A DNA stretch of 36,120 bases, taken from the NCBI GenBank assembly GCA_019415925.1, contig DXYG01000017.1:1-36120 (forward strand), written 5' to 3'. The notes under the pieces were generated by a model, which saw nothing but the letters and a program-made list of their open reading frames with translations, had not been told where the DNA came from and did no database searches. Position 1 is the stretch's first letter; every line of letters starts with the position of its first letter. Source of the DNA: Clostridiales bacterium. GTDB taxonomy: Bacteria > Bacillota > Clostridia > Oscillospirales > Acutalibacteraceae. Both the position numbers and the translations under genes were made by a program. Positions 7,212-16,500 of the stretch are shown one piece after another.

Positions 7212-9305
7212 ATGGCAAAAGTTCCGGAGTTATTTGGCAGCATGGTATTTAACGACCAGAAAATGCAGGAAAGACTTCCAAAGTCAACTTACAAGGCATT
7301 AAAGAAAACAATCCAGAACGGCGAACCTCTTGATTTAAGCGTTGCAAACGTAGTTGCAGCTGCAATGAAGGACTGGGCAGTTGAGATGGGTTGTACACAC
7401 TACACCCACTGGTTCCAGCCTATGACAGGCGTAACCGCTGAAAAGCACGACAGCTTTATCAGCCCCAACGGCGACGGTCAGGTTATTATGGAGTTCTCGG
7501 GTAAAGAGCTTGTAAAGGGTGAGCCGGACGCATCGTCATTCCCAAGCGGCGGCATTCGTGCTACATTCGAGGCAAGAGGCTACACAACATGGGACCCCAC
7601 CTCTTATGCATTTGTTAAGGACGGAACACTTTACATTCCCACAGCTTTCTGTTCATACACAGGCGAGGTTCTTGATAAAAAGACTCCTCTGCTCCGTTCA
7701 ATGGAAAGAATCAGCACAGAGGCTGTAAAGGTTCTTAACCTCCTCGGCAAAAAGGACGTAACAAGAGTTACAACAACAGTCGGTCCCGAGCAGGAATACT
7801 TCCTTATTGATAAGGAAATGTATGACCAGAGAGAGGACCTTATCTATACAGGCAGAACACTTTTCGGTGCAAAGGCACCCAAGGGACAGGAGCTTGACGA
7901 CCATTACTTCGGTGCTATCAAGACAAGAGTTGCAGCATATATGAGAGATCTCGACGAGGAGCTCTGGAAGCTCGGTATTCTTGCAAAGACAAAGCACAAC
8001 GAGGTTGCTCCCTCACAGCACGAGCTTGCACCTATCTTTACTACAACTAATATCGCAACCGACCACAACGAGCTTACAATGGAGATTATGAAGAAAACAG
8101 CCGAGAAGCACGGTCTTGTATGTCTTCTCCACGAAAAGCCCTTCGCAGGCGTTAACGGCTCAGGTAAGCACAACAACTGGTCAATTTCTACTAACAAAGG
8201 CGAAAACCTCCTCGACCCCGGCAAAGAGCCTGAGAAGAACATTCAGTTCCAGCTCTTCCTTGCAGCTATCGTAAAGGCTGTTCACGAGTATCAGGACCTT
8301 CTCAGAATCACAGTTGCTTCAGCAGGCAACGACCACCGTCTTGGTGCAAACGAAGCACCGCCTGCAATCATTTCAATGTATCTCGGCGACGATTTGGGCG
8401 CACTTGTTGATTCAATCATCAACGATACTGAATATGTAAGCAAAGGCAAGGTAAAGATGCAGACGGGCGTTGATGTTCTTCCCGACTTTATGAAGGACAA
8501 TTCAGACCGTAACCGTACTTCACCGTTTGCTTTCACAGGCAATAAGTTTGAGTTCAGAGCTTTGGGTTCTTCACTCAACATCGCTTGTCCCAACTACATT
8601 CTCAACACAATGGTAGCTGAGGAGCTTTCACAGTTCTACGATGAGCTTAAAGACGCTGACGATATGGATTCTGCTGTTAAGGCTCTTATCAAAAAGACAT
8701 TCACGGAGCATCAGGATATTATCTTCAACGGCAACAACTACGCTCCCGAATGGGTTGAAGAAGCTGAAAGAAGAGGACTCTGCAACTACAAGTCACTTCC
8801 AGAAGCAGTTGCTCACTTTATTGACAAGAAGAACGTTGACCTCTTTGTAAAGAACAAGATTTGTTCAGAAGAAGAAGTTAAGGCAAGATATGAAATCGAG
8901 CTTGAAAATTACGCTAAGCAGATTAACATTGAAGCACTCACAATGATTGATATGGCTAAGAAGAACATCCTTCCCGCTGTATCGGCATACGTAAGAGAGC
9001 TTACAGATACTGCTCTTGCAAAGAAGGCACTTTCAGACGCTATTCCTACTTCTGTTGAAGAAGAGCTTGTTGAAAGTCTTTCAACAAAGCTTGTAAGCTT
9101 CAGCAAAAAGACAGCTGAGCTTGAAGAGGCTGTTATCAAGGCAAGCGAATACAGCAACGACAACCTTGCTTATGCAACATACTACAGAGAAACAGTATTT
9201 GCACTTATGCAGGAGCTTCGTGCAGTAGGCGATTCAATGGAAACAGAAACTTCTTCCGAATACTGGCCTTATCCCTCATATGGCGAAATGCTTTTCGGTG
9301 TTTGA
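7212..9305 (+). CDS. glnN: Glutamine synthetase type III
   Basis: ATP-dependent ligation of ammonium to glutamate. At 697 residues this is the long GSIII class, not the 440-470 residue GSI. GSIII features include the N-terminal 'SFPSGGIRATFEARGYT' region (109-125), the glutamate/metal motif GPEQEYFLI (191-199), NEVAPSQHELAPIF (263-276), NGSGKHNNWS (315-324, nucleotide region) and AGNDHRLGANEAP further on. The ATG is preceded by AGGAGAG. The gene has its own promoter and a leader terminator overlapped by a hexaloop hairpin, and is followed 146 bases later by the Amt-PII gene, whose leader has the same switch. Together with divergent gltBD it forms a complete GS-GOGAT and ammonium uptake block. 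Confidence 0.97.
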   Translation: MAKVPELFGSMVFNDQKMQERLPKSTYKALKKTIQNGEPLDLSVANVVAAAMKDWAVEMGCTHYTHWFQPMTGVTAEKHDSFISPNGDGQVIMEFSGKELVKGEPDASSFPSGGIRATFEARGYTTWDPTSYAFVKDGTLYIPTAFCSYTGEVLDKKTPLLRSMERISTEAVKVLNLLGKKDVTRVTTTVGPEQEYFLIDKEMYDQREDLIYTGRTLFGAKAPKGQELDDHYFGAIKTRVAAYMRDLDEELWKLGILAKTKHNEVAPSQHELAPIFTTTNIATDHNELTMEIMKKTAEKHGLVCLLHEKPFAGVNGSGKHNNWSISTNKGENLLDPGKEPEKNIQFQLFLAAIVKAVHEYQDLLRITVASAGNDHRLGANEAPPAIISMYLGDDLGALVDSIINDTEYVSKGKVKMQTGVDVLPDFMKDNSDRNRTSPFAFTGNKFEFRALGSSLNIACPNYILNTMVAEELSQFYDELKDADDMDSAVKALIKKTFTEHQDIIFNGNNYAPEWVEEAERRGLCNYKSLPEAVAHFIDKKNVDLFVKNKICSEEEVKARYEIELENYAKQINIEALTMIDMAKKNILPAVSAYVRELTDTALAKKALSDAIPTSVEEELVESLSTKLVSFSKKTAELEEAVIKASEYSNDNLAYATYYRETVFALMQELRAVGDSMETETSSEYWPYPSYGEMLFGV

Positions 9306-9353
9306 TTTCAAAAACGGCTAAATAAATCTATACATTATATATAGTATAAAATG

Positions 9354-9373
9354 ATGACACAATGGTGTGTAAT
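9354..9373 (+). promoter_or_regulatory. Antiterminator hairpin (AATGGT hexaloop) in the amt leader
   Basis: ACAC-AATGGT-GTGT (9357-9370) is a 4-bp stem, extended by two more pairs beyond one mismatch, with a six-base loop having A1 and G4. Base 9361, the first loop base, is also the first base of the terminator's 5' arm, the same register as in the glutamine synthetase leader. A/T-rich -10-like boxes (9340-9350) lie just upstream without a clear -35. Confidence 0.55.
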
Positions 9374-9426
9374 CCGTCAGACAAATGGTATTTTGAATTT
9401 GTCGGATTATACGCCATTTTTGTTAT
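9361..9426 (+). terminator. Intercistronic attenuator before amt
   Basis: A 16-bp stem (9361-9376 with 9403-9418, two G-U pairs) is capped by an inner ACAAAT/ATTTGT stem and followed by a T-rich run. Sitting between glutamine synthetase and amt, it can act both on read-through from glutamine synthetase and on any local start. Confidence 0.75.
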
Positions 9427-9451
9427 ATCAAAATAAAGAGGAGAGAATTTT

Positions 9452-11170
9452 ATGACAGACATATTAAATGGTGTAAACAGTGTCATTTTCGGCACTGAAG
9501 GCGTCTGGTTCCTAATCGGCGCAGCACTCGTATTCTTTATGCAGTGCGGATTTGCAATGGTAGAAACAGGTTTCACAAGAGCTAAAAACGCAGGTAACAT
9601 CATAATGAAAAACCTGATGGACTTCTGTATCGGTACAGTAGTATTTATGCTTCTTGGTTTCGGACTTCTTTGCGGTGAAGACGCATTGTTCGGCTTGGTA
9701 GGTATTCCTAACCTTGACATCTTTACAAACTTTGCAGAGTTCCCCTGGCACAACTTCGTATTTAATATGGTATTCTGTGCTACCACTGCAACAATTGTTT
9801 CAGGTGCAATGGCTGAAAGAACAAAGTTCGCTTCATACTGCATCTATTCATTAGTCATTTCAGCAGTTGTTTATCCGATTGAAGCTCACTGGATCTGGGG
9901 CGGCGGCTGGCTTTCACAGCTCGGATTCGTTGATTTTGCAGGCTCATGTGCAATTCATATGGTTGGCGGTATTTCAGCAATCATCGGCGCAATCATCCTC
10001 GGACCCCGTATCGGTAAATACGGCAAGAACGGTAAGGTAAACGCTATTCCCGGTCACAGCCTTACACTCGGTGCACTCGGTGTATTCATTCTCTGGTTCG
10101 GCTGGTACGGCTTTAACGGCGCAGCAGCAGGCGACACAGCTTACCTCGGACAGATTTTCCTTACAACGACAATTTCTCCCGCAGTTGCAACCTGCGTAAC
10201 AATGCTCTTTACATGGCTTAAGAACGGCAAGCCCGACGTTTCAATGTCACTCAACGGTTCGCTTGCAGGTCTTGTAGCAATCACAGCTCCCTGTGCTGAC
10301 GTTGACGCTCTCGGCGCTGCAATAATCGGTCTTGTTGCAGGTATCCTCGTAGTAGTTGCAGTTGAATTTATCGACATCAAGCTCAAGATAGACGACCCCG
10401 TTGGTGCTGTTGCAGTTCACGGCGTAAACGGTATGTGGGGTACACTTTCAGTTGGTCTTTTCGCAACAGGCAACGGTCAGGACGGTATCACAGGTCTTTT
10501 CTACGGCGGCGGTTTCACACAGCTCGGTATTCAGGCACTCGGCGTACTCGCAGTTGCAGCATGGACAATCGTTACAATGGTAATCGTATTCCAGCTTATC
10601 AAGCATACAGTAGGTCTTCGTGTTACAAAGGACGAGGAAATGAAGGGTCTTGACATTACAGAGCACGGTCTTGTTAATGCGTATGCTGACTTTATGCCCA
10701 TCGGCGTTGGCACAGCTTCTCTTGACGAAACATTCGATGTTGAGGGCGATGTACCCGTTACACAGGCTGTTCCCGTACAGCTCGCAGGCAAGTATGACGT
10801 TGCTTCCGATGGTGTAAAGATTACAAAGATTGACATTCTTCTCAAGCAGTCAAAGCTTGAAGCTCTTAAGGAAGAAATGGATAAGCTCGGCATTACTGGT
10901 ATGACAGTTTCACAGGTACTCGGCTGCGGCGCTCAGAAGGGTAAGGCAGAGTACTACAGAGGTGTTGCTGTTGAAAGTAACCTCCTGCCTAAGATGAAAG
11001 TTGAAATCGTAGTCTGCAAGGTTCCCGTAAAGGCAGTAGTAGACGCCGCTGTCAAGGCTCTCTACACAGGTCACATCGGCGACGGTAAAATCTTCATTTA
11101 CGATGTTGAAGACGTTGTAAAGGTAAGAACAGGCGAAACAGGTTACGACGCAATGCAGGATGTTGAATAA
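9452..11170 (+). CDS. amt: Ammonium transporter fused to a PII signalling domain
   Basis: An Amt/Rh channel (residues 1 to about 400, multiple hydrophobic helices) continuous with a PII (GlnK-like) domain at about 457-568. The pore twin-histidine pair is visible as H169 in 'SCAIHMVGG' and H323 in 'AVHGVNGMWG'. The PII part shows the T-loop signature EYYRG (500-504, with the tyrosine that is uridylylated in proteobacterial PII) and the B-loop TGHIGDGKIFIY (539-550). Normally PII is a separate trimer that blocks Amt when 2-oxoglutarate is low; here each Amt subunit carries its own. A linker of about 55 residues joins the domains. GAGGAGAG precedes the ATG. No separate glnK is in the window. Confidence 0.95.
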   Translation: MTDILNGVNSVIFGTEGVWFLIGAALVFFMQCGFAMVETGFTRAKNAGNIIMKNLMDFCIGTVVFMLLGFGLLCGEDALFGLVGIPNLDIFTNFAEFPWHNFVFNMVFCATTATIVSGAMAERTKFASYCIYSLVISAVVYPIEAHWIWGGGWLSQLGFVDFAGSCAIHMVGGISAIIGAIILGPRIGKYGKNGKVNAIPGHSLTLGALGVFILWFGWYGFNGAAAGDTAYLGQIFLTTTISPAVATCVTMLFTWLKNGKPDVSMSLNGSLAGLVAITAPCADVDALGAAIIGLVAGILVVVAVEFIDIKLKIDDPVGAVAVHGVNGMWGTLSVGLFATGNGQDGITGLFYGGGFTQLGIQALGVLAVAAWTIVTMVIVFQLIKHTVGLRVTKDEEMKGLDITEHGLVNAYADFMPIGVGTASLDETFDVEGDVPVTQAVPVQLAGKYDVASDGVKITKIDILLKQSKLEALKEEMDKLGITGMTVSQVLGCGAQKGKAEYYRGVAVESNLLPKMKVEIVVCKVPVKAVVDAAVKALYTGHIGDGKIFIYDVEDVVKVRTGETGYDAMQDVE

Positions 11171-11225
11171 CAGTAATGAAAACCTTTAGTTAACCTATCC
11201 TTTTTAATTCACATAAACCGAAGCA

Positions 11226-11260
11226 CCCCGTACGGCAATAGCTGTACGGGGCGTTTTGGC
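11226..11260 (+). terminator. Terminator after amt
   Basis: An 11-bp stem (11226-11236 with 11241-11251, one G-U pair), an AATA loop, then a CGTTTTGGCGTTTT tail. It ends the glutamine synthetase-amt transcription unit. 11261-11333 shows nothing recognisable. Confidence 0.8.
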
Positions 11261-11333
11261 GTTTTATTCTGAAATTAATTGTTTAAAACTTGATAACTTA
11301 GCTTACAGAGATGTTAGAATATGTTTCATATAA

Positions 11334-11760
11334 TAAACCATAATTTAGCGGTGGAATTATAGCAACGTTGACGTAGGGACACGGCGAGCCGTGTCCACAC
11401 AAAAATTGCAATGCAATTTTTGTGAATGGGACGTGTGGGAACCCGTCCCCTACGGAAAGGTTTGTTAGTCAAAATAATTTTGATATAATCGGTTGCGTTT
11501 GATAGTCAATACGGACACGGCACGCCGTGTCCCTACGACTGTAAAGGAATCGTTTGTATTATATCCGTAGGGAACAACCCCTGTGTTGTTCCTACATAAG
11601 TTAGCTGAACGTCAGTTAGGAACGACACAGGGGTCGTTCCCTACACTAAAAATTAAACGTTTCCTATATATCAACTTAAAATTCGGGCAACCGTTTTTTC
11701 AAAACAATCCGATTTTTCCACTCGATTTGCGTGTCGAGGCACTCGACAAATTATGGTTTA
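11334..11760 (+). mobile_element. Composite inverted-repeat element, copy 2
   Basis: A 427-bp non-coding unit bounded by perfect 13-bp inverted ends TAAACCATAATTT (11334-11346) and AAATTATGGTTTA (11748-11760). Inside, in order: a GGACACGGC-type arm, an ACAAAAATTGCA palindrome (arms separated by one base), a GGGACGTGTGGGAACCCGTCCC hairpin region, a GGACACGGC/GCCGTGTCC hairpin, the 78-bp GTAGGGAAC dyad (11567-11644), and a terminal TGTCGAG-GCA-CTCGACA hairpin. No transposase or convincing coding frame is present. It lacks the 48-bp insert of copies 1 and 3. It occupies most of the spacer between amt and the PurF-like gene. Confidence 0.75.
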
Positions 11761-11837
11761 GTTCACTAACAGGATAACTGTATTAGAAAAAGATTAATCT
11801 GTAAATTTTATCGAATACTATTTTCAATCCAAAGTAA

Positions 11838-11866
11838 TTGACTAAATCTGTCGAATATATTAAAAT
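11838..11866 (+). promoter_or_regulatory. Sigma-A promoter for the PurF-like gene
   Basis: TTGACT (11838-11843), a 17-base spacer, TAAAAT (11861-11866), 54 bases before the start codon and just outside the repeat element. Confidence 0.7.
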
Positions 11867-11920
11867 AGTATGGAATCGTTTCTACGGTAAATTAAATTTG
11901 AATATAAAGAGGTTCAGTTT

Positions 11921-13324
11921 ATGGGTGGATTTTTTGCAGTAGCGTCAAAGGAATCGTGTGTTCTTGATTTATTTTACGGCACCGACTATCATTCTCATCT
12001 TGGCACAAGACGTGGCGGTATGGCTGTTTATGGAGAGGGCGGATTTTCCCGTGCAATCCATAACATTCAGAATTCTCCGTTTCGGACAAAGTTTGAGCGT
12101 GACGTTGAGGAGCTTGAGGGCAACCTCGGAATAGGCTGTATTTCGGATTTTGAGCCTCAGCCGCTTCTTGTTCATTCACACCTCGGAAGTTTTGCAATTA
12201 CAACAGTCGGCAAAATCAACAACTCCGACGAGCTGATAAATGATTGTTACAACAACGGCAACACTCATTTTCTCGAAATGAGCGGAGGTACAATCAATCC
12301 TACTGAAATCACAGCCGCACTTATCAATCAGAAGTCGTCAATTGTTGAGGGACTTAAATTTGCTCAGGAAAAAATAAAAGGCTCAATGACGATTCTTCTG
12401 CTTACTTCAAAAGGTATCTATGCCGCACGTGACAGGCTCGGACGTACTCCCGTTATCATAGGAAAAAAGGACGGAGCGTACTGCGCTTCATTTGAAAGCT
12501 TTGCTTATCTTAATTTAGGCTACGAGGACTGCAAGGAGCTTGGCCCTGCCGAGATTGTCTTTATGACTCCCGAGGGCGTTGAAACCGTAAGCCCTGCCGG
12601 CAAGGAAATGAAAATCTGCTCCTTTCTCTGGGTTTACTACGGTTATCCGACTTCCTGCTATGAGGGCGTAAACGTTGAGCAGATGCGCTATGATTGCGGA
12701 CGTCTGCTTGCAAAAAGGGATACCGTAACGCCCGACGTTGTTGCAGGCGTTCCCGACTCGGGAATTGCCCACGCAATCGGATATTCAAATGAAACGAAAA
12801 TTCCGTTTACACGTCCGTTTATAAAGTACACACCCACATGGCCTCGTTCGTTTATGCCGACTAATCAGAAACAGCGTAATAAAATTGCGCATATGAAGCT
12901 GATTCCCGTTAAAAAGCTGATTGAAAACAAACGTCTTTTGCTTATTGACGACTCAATTGTAAGAGGAACTCAGCTCAGGGAAACTACGGAATTCCTCTAT
13001 AACAGCGGAGCAAAAGAGGTTCATATCCGCCCTGCCTGTCCGCCGATTATGTTCGGCTGTAAGTATCTTAACTTCTCACGTTCAACCTCTGAGCTTGACC
13101 TTATTGCCCGCAGGGTGATTCTGAAGCGTGAGGGCGACAATGCCGACAAAATGCTTTCGGAATACGCAGACCCCACAAGCACAAACTACAGCGAAATGAT
13201 TGAAGAAATCCGCAAAGAGCTTAACTTTACCTCTCTTCGCTATCACCGCCTTGACGATATGATTGAATCAATCGGAATTTCTCCGTGCAAGCTCTGCACC
13301 TACTGCTGGAACGGCAAGGAGTAA
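11921..13324 (+). CDS. PurF-like amidophosphoribosyltransferase paralogue lacking the catalytic cysteine
   Basis: 467 residues with the two-domain plan of glutamine PRPP amidotransferase (first step of purine synthesis): an N-terminal Ntn glutaminase domain and a C-terminal phosphoribosyltransferase domain. The PRPP loop LLLIDDSIVRGT (339-350) is intact, as are cysteines matching the [4Fe-4S] ligands of Bacillus-type PurF (C233, C380, and the C456/C459/C462 cluster). However, PurF needs Cys as its first mature residue ('MCGI...'), and this protein begins MGGFFAVAS, with glycine there. The usual oxyanion 'HNG' stretch reads 'TVG'. It should therefore not hydrolyse glutamine; it may use free ammonia, need a separate glutaminase, or do something else. 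Start ATG at 11921 follows AAAGAGG. It is monocistronic, with its own promoter and terminator, next to the ammonium genes. Confidence 0.85.
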   Translation: MGGFFAVASKESCVLDLFYGTDYHSHLGTRRGGMAVYGEGGFSRAIHNIQNSPFRTKFERDVEELEGNLGIGCISDFEPQPLLVHSHLGSFAITTVGKINNSDELINDCYNNGNTHFLEMSGGTINPTEITAALINQKSSIVEGLKFAQEKIKGSMTILLLTSKGIYAARDRLGRTPVIIGKKDGAYCASFESFAYLNLGYEDCKELGPAEIVFMTPEGVETVSPAGKEMKICSFLWVYYGYPTSCYEGVNVEQMRYDCGRLLAKRDTVTPDVVAGVPDSGIAHAIGYSNETKIPFTRPFIKYTPTWPRSFMPTNQKQRNKIAHMKLIPVKKLIENKRLLLIDDSIVRGTQLRETTEFLYNSGAKEVHIRPACPPIMFGCKYLNFSRSTSELDLIARRVILKREGDNADKMLSEYADPTSTNYSEMIEEIRKELNFTSLRYHRLDDMIESIGISPCKLCTYCWNGKE

Positions 13325-13342
13325 TTTTCAGTCAAAAATTAT

Positions 13343-13377
13343 ACGGAACTTATCTTTTGTGATAGGTTCCGTTTTTG
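13343..13377 (+). terminator. Terminator after the PurF-like gene
   Basis: A 12-bp stem (13343-13354 with 13361-13372, one T-G pair) followed by a T run, 19 bases after the stop codon. Confidence 0.8.
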
Positions 13378-13492
13378 ATTTATTTGAAATACTGATATAA
13401 ACAGAGAAGAATTTTACAATTATTTTGAAAATAATTACCATAACACTGATAAAAAGGGTAAGAATTTAAGATTATTTTGTGAGATTTTGCTA

Positions 13493-13522
13493 TTGATTTT
13501 CCAATGCTTGTTGTGATATAGT
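13493..13522 (+). promoter_or_regulatory. Promoter for the LRR-dockerin gene
   Basis: TTGATT (13493-13498), an 18-base spacer, TATAGT (13517-13522), just before GGAGGT and the start codon, so the leader is very short. Confidence 0.6.
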
Positions 13523-13549
13523 TTTTTTATATTTTTATGGAGGTAAAAA

Positions 13550-16500
13550 ATGAGGATGAAACTTAAAAATCTAAAAAAATTAATATCTGTTTTAATCATC
13601 TGCACGATGATTACGGCATTGTTTGTGCCGACTCTCTCGGCGCAGGCGGCAGAAACACAGTCACTTGTGAATGTTGTTGAAAACTACACAGACATTGAAA
13701 ACTCCGAGTATAAGATTAACTCTGTTGAATTCTACAGCAGCTCATTTAATGTCTATTATTCTGTACCGGTAGATTGCAAAATAATAATGGCTGAATATGA
13801 CGGAATAACGGGCTATCTAAAAAAGGTTGACACAAAGAATGTATCGGCAAAATATTCAAGTACGTATTTTTATCTGTATAATTACGGTAACCAGTGCGGT
13901 ACCGTTAAGCTGTTTATTGTTGACGGTAACAACAGACCGCTCGGAAAATCGTATTCAGAGAGCTTTGAGATAACTGGTGAGAGCGAGGCGCCTTCATTCG
14001 GCTCAGGATATGATATGGAGCCGCATCCGGCAGCTACCCTGAAAAATGATTCGGGCAGATATGGCTACGGAGCAAGATGGGAAGTAGATACAGACGGTGT
14101 TCTCTATTTGCCTGACGGATATACATATTTATATACAACCGGCAGTAATACTATGCCCTGGAATGAATACGGAGACAGCATAACAAAAGTTGTTGCGCCG
14201 GATGATATGTGCGAAATCAGCTCATATACGTTTCAGGGACTTAGCAAGGTCAAGGAGATTACAATTCCTTCCGGGGCTTATATAAACTCAAGCTCCTATA
14301 CAGATATGGCTTCGCTGGAAACTGTAGTATTGTCATGTGATAGTTACGGAAACTCACCTTCAAATATCACCGGCTTATCTTTCCGTAATTGTCCTTCAAT
14401 AAAAGAGTTTGTTACTGACGTTAATGATCAGCAGTATAAATCAATTGACGGCGTTCTTTATTCAAGAGACGGAAAAAGACTTATCAAATACCCTGCGGGC
14501 AAAACCGATAAGACATTTACAGTGCCTGATTCGGTAGAAACTATAGATGCATACGCTTTTGAATGTGCTTCAAATCTTGAAAGCGTATATAATGTAAGTG
14601 ACTTATGCAACTCACACGTTTTTGTAAATTGTACGTCGCTTAAAAATGTTGAGATTTCTTCAAATACATCTACTTTGAATACTAATGCATTCTGTAACTG
14701 TACAAGTCTTACCAATCTGGTTCTGCCGGACAGCATCCAGAATATTTATGAAGCTTATGAATGGGCAGAATACGAAACTGACGATTGCCGGACTTTGGGC
14801 ACAACCTCTCTTGAGAGCATAAATGTTCCTGCAAATTTAGATGACCCTTCTGAATTTGTATCATCATTGCCCGAAAGCATCAAAAATATAGAAATAAATG
14901 CAGGTGACAATAACCTTAAGCTTGTTGACGGTGTATTGTACAGCCCTGATATGACAACGCTGTACAGGTATCTCGGAACAAGCGAGAGAACATCATTTAC
15001 TGTTCCCGACAGCGTAACAGGCATTTCGTGTAATGCATTCAGAAACTGCATAAATCTCAAAGATATTGAAATCGGCAATAATGTTACGGAAATCGGAGAA
15101 AATGCATTTGAAGGCTGTATAAATCTTGAAAATGTGGAATTAGGTTCGGTTACTGCAATATTCAGCGGTACTTTTGAGGGCTGTAAGAGCCTTGAAAGTA
15201 TTACTATTCCTGCAAGCGTAAGCATTATTGACAGCGGTATTTTTACTAATTGCGACAGCCTCAGAACAATCAATGTGGCTGAGGGTAATACAACATACTC
15301 AACAGTTGACGGTTGTCTGTATCAGGGACAGACTCTTATGGAGTATCCCAACGCAAAAACCGAGAATTATGTTGTTTCATCCTATACAACAGTAATTGAT
15401 ACAAAAGCATTTCAGGGCAGAAACTCTCTTAAGAGTGTTGTTATTCCCGAATCGGTAGACAGAATATATGAGTATGCATTCGCCGATTGCGTTAATCTGA
15501 CAAGCGTGTCGTTGCCTGAAGGTTTTAATAGTATAGATTCATATACATTCAATAATTGTACTTCTCTTTCAAAAATCAATATCCCTGACTCTTTATGGCA
15601 GATTTGCTATTTTGCTTTTGCAAATTGTAAATCGCTCAAGTCAATAGATTTTCCTGAAACAATACAGAATGACAGCTTGTATTTGTGCAACCGTTCATTT
15701 TATAACAGCGGACTCGAAAGCGTTACAATTCCCGGATATGTGTATCTGGATTACGTTCCTTTCTTTAGCTGCTACAACTTAAAGTCGGTAAAATTCGAGT
15801 CAGATTTTTATTGCAACTATAAGTGGATGTCTCATGTTTTCTGGAATTTTGATGACCTGACAATTTATTATCCCGAGGGAAATAAAAACTGGGATTCTAC
15901 AATTCTTCATAATTACCAGCATGAGGATTCACTTAAATTTGTGTCTTATAATGACAGTAACAAAAACTATGACTCAAGTTATACATTTACAGGTCTTGTG
16001 CCCAACAGCACATATATTGTAGGTGTAAACAACGGAGATGTTGGTTCCGATTTACTTAACAGTGACTCGCTCCTCTATTTTGACCAGCTCAACTCCGACA
16101 GCAACGGTAAATTAACAGTGAAATTCAAGACTAACAATCAGACCGGAAAAATAGTACCTTTTGCACTGGGTGTAGCAGAGAATGATATTTCAAACGCTTC
16201 AATTGATGTCGCTGATATTGTATATTCAGGCAGAGAACAGGATAAGCCCGATAATTACACAGTAACCTTTGACGGTAAAGAGCTTACCGAGGGCGTTGAT
16301 TATCTTGTTATCAGCGGCAGTGGATTTGACGGCTCGGGTACTTACAGCCTCTACGTAGTCGGCATAGGAAATTACTACGGTGAAGCTTCTCAGCGCTATA
16401 CGGTTCTCGGTACAGAGTACGACATTGACGACGACGGTATGATAACAATAAGAGACGTTACTGCTATACAGTTCTACTTGGCAGGTATCAGGGAACTTAA

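Noticed and set aside
9377..9400. A second AATGGT loop in the amt leader
   Set aside because: The bases flanking the second AATGGT (9385-9390) do not pair; it lies inside the terminator's inner loop.
11583..11777. 64-codon open frame inside element copy 2
   Set aside because: It lies across palindromic repeat sequence, has no ribosome site, and is not maintained in copies 1 and 3.
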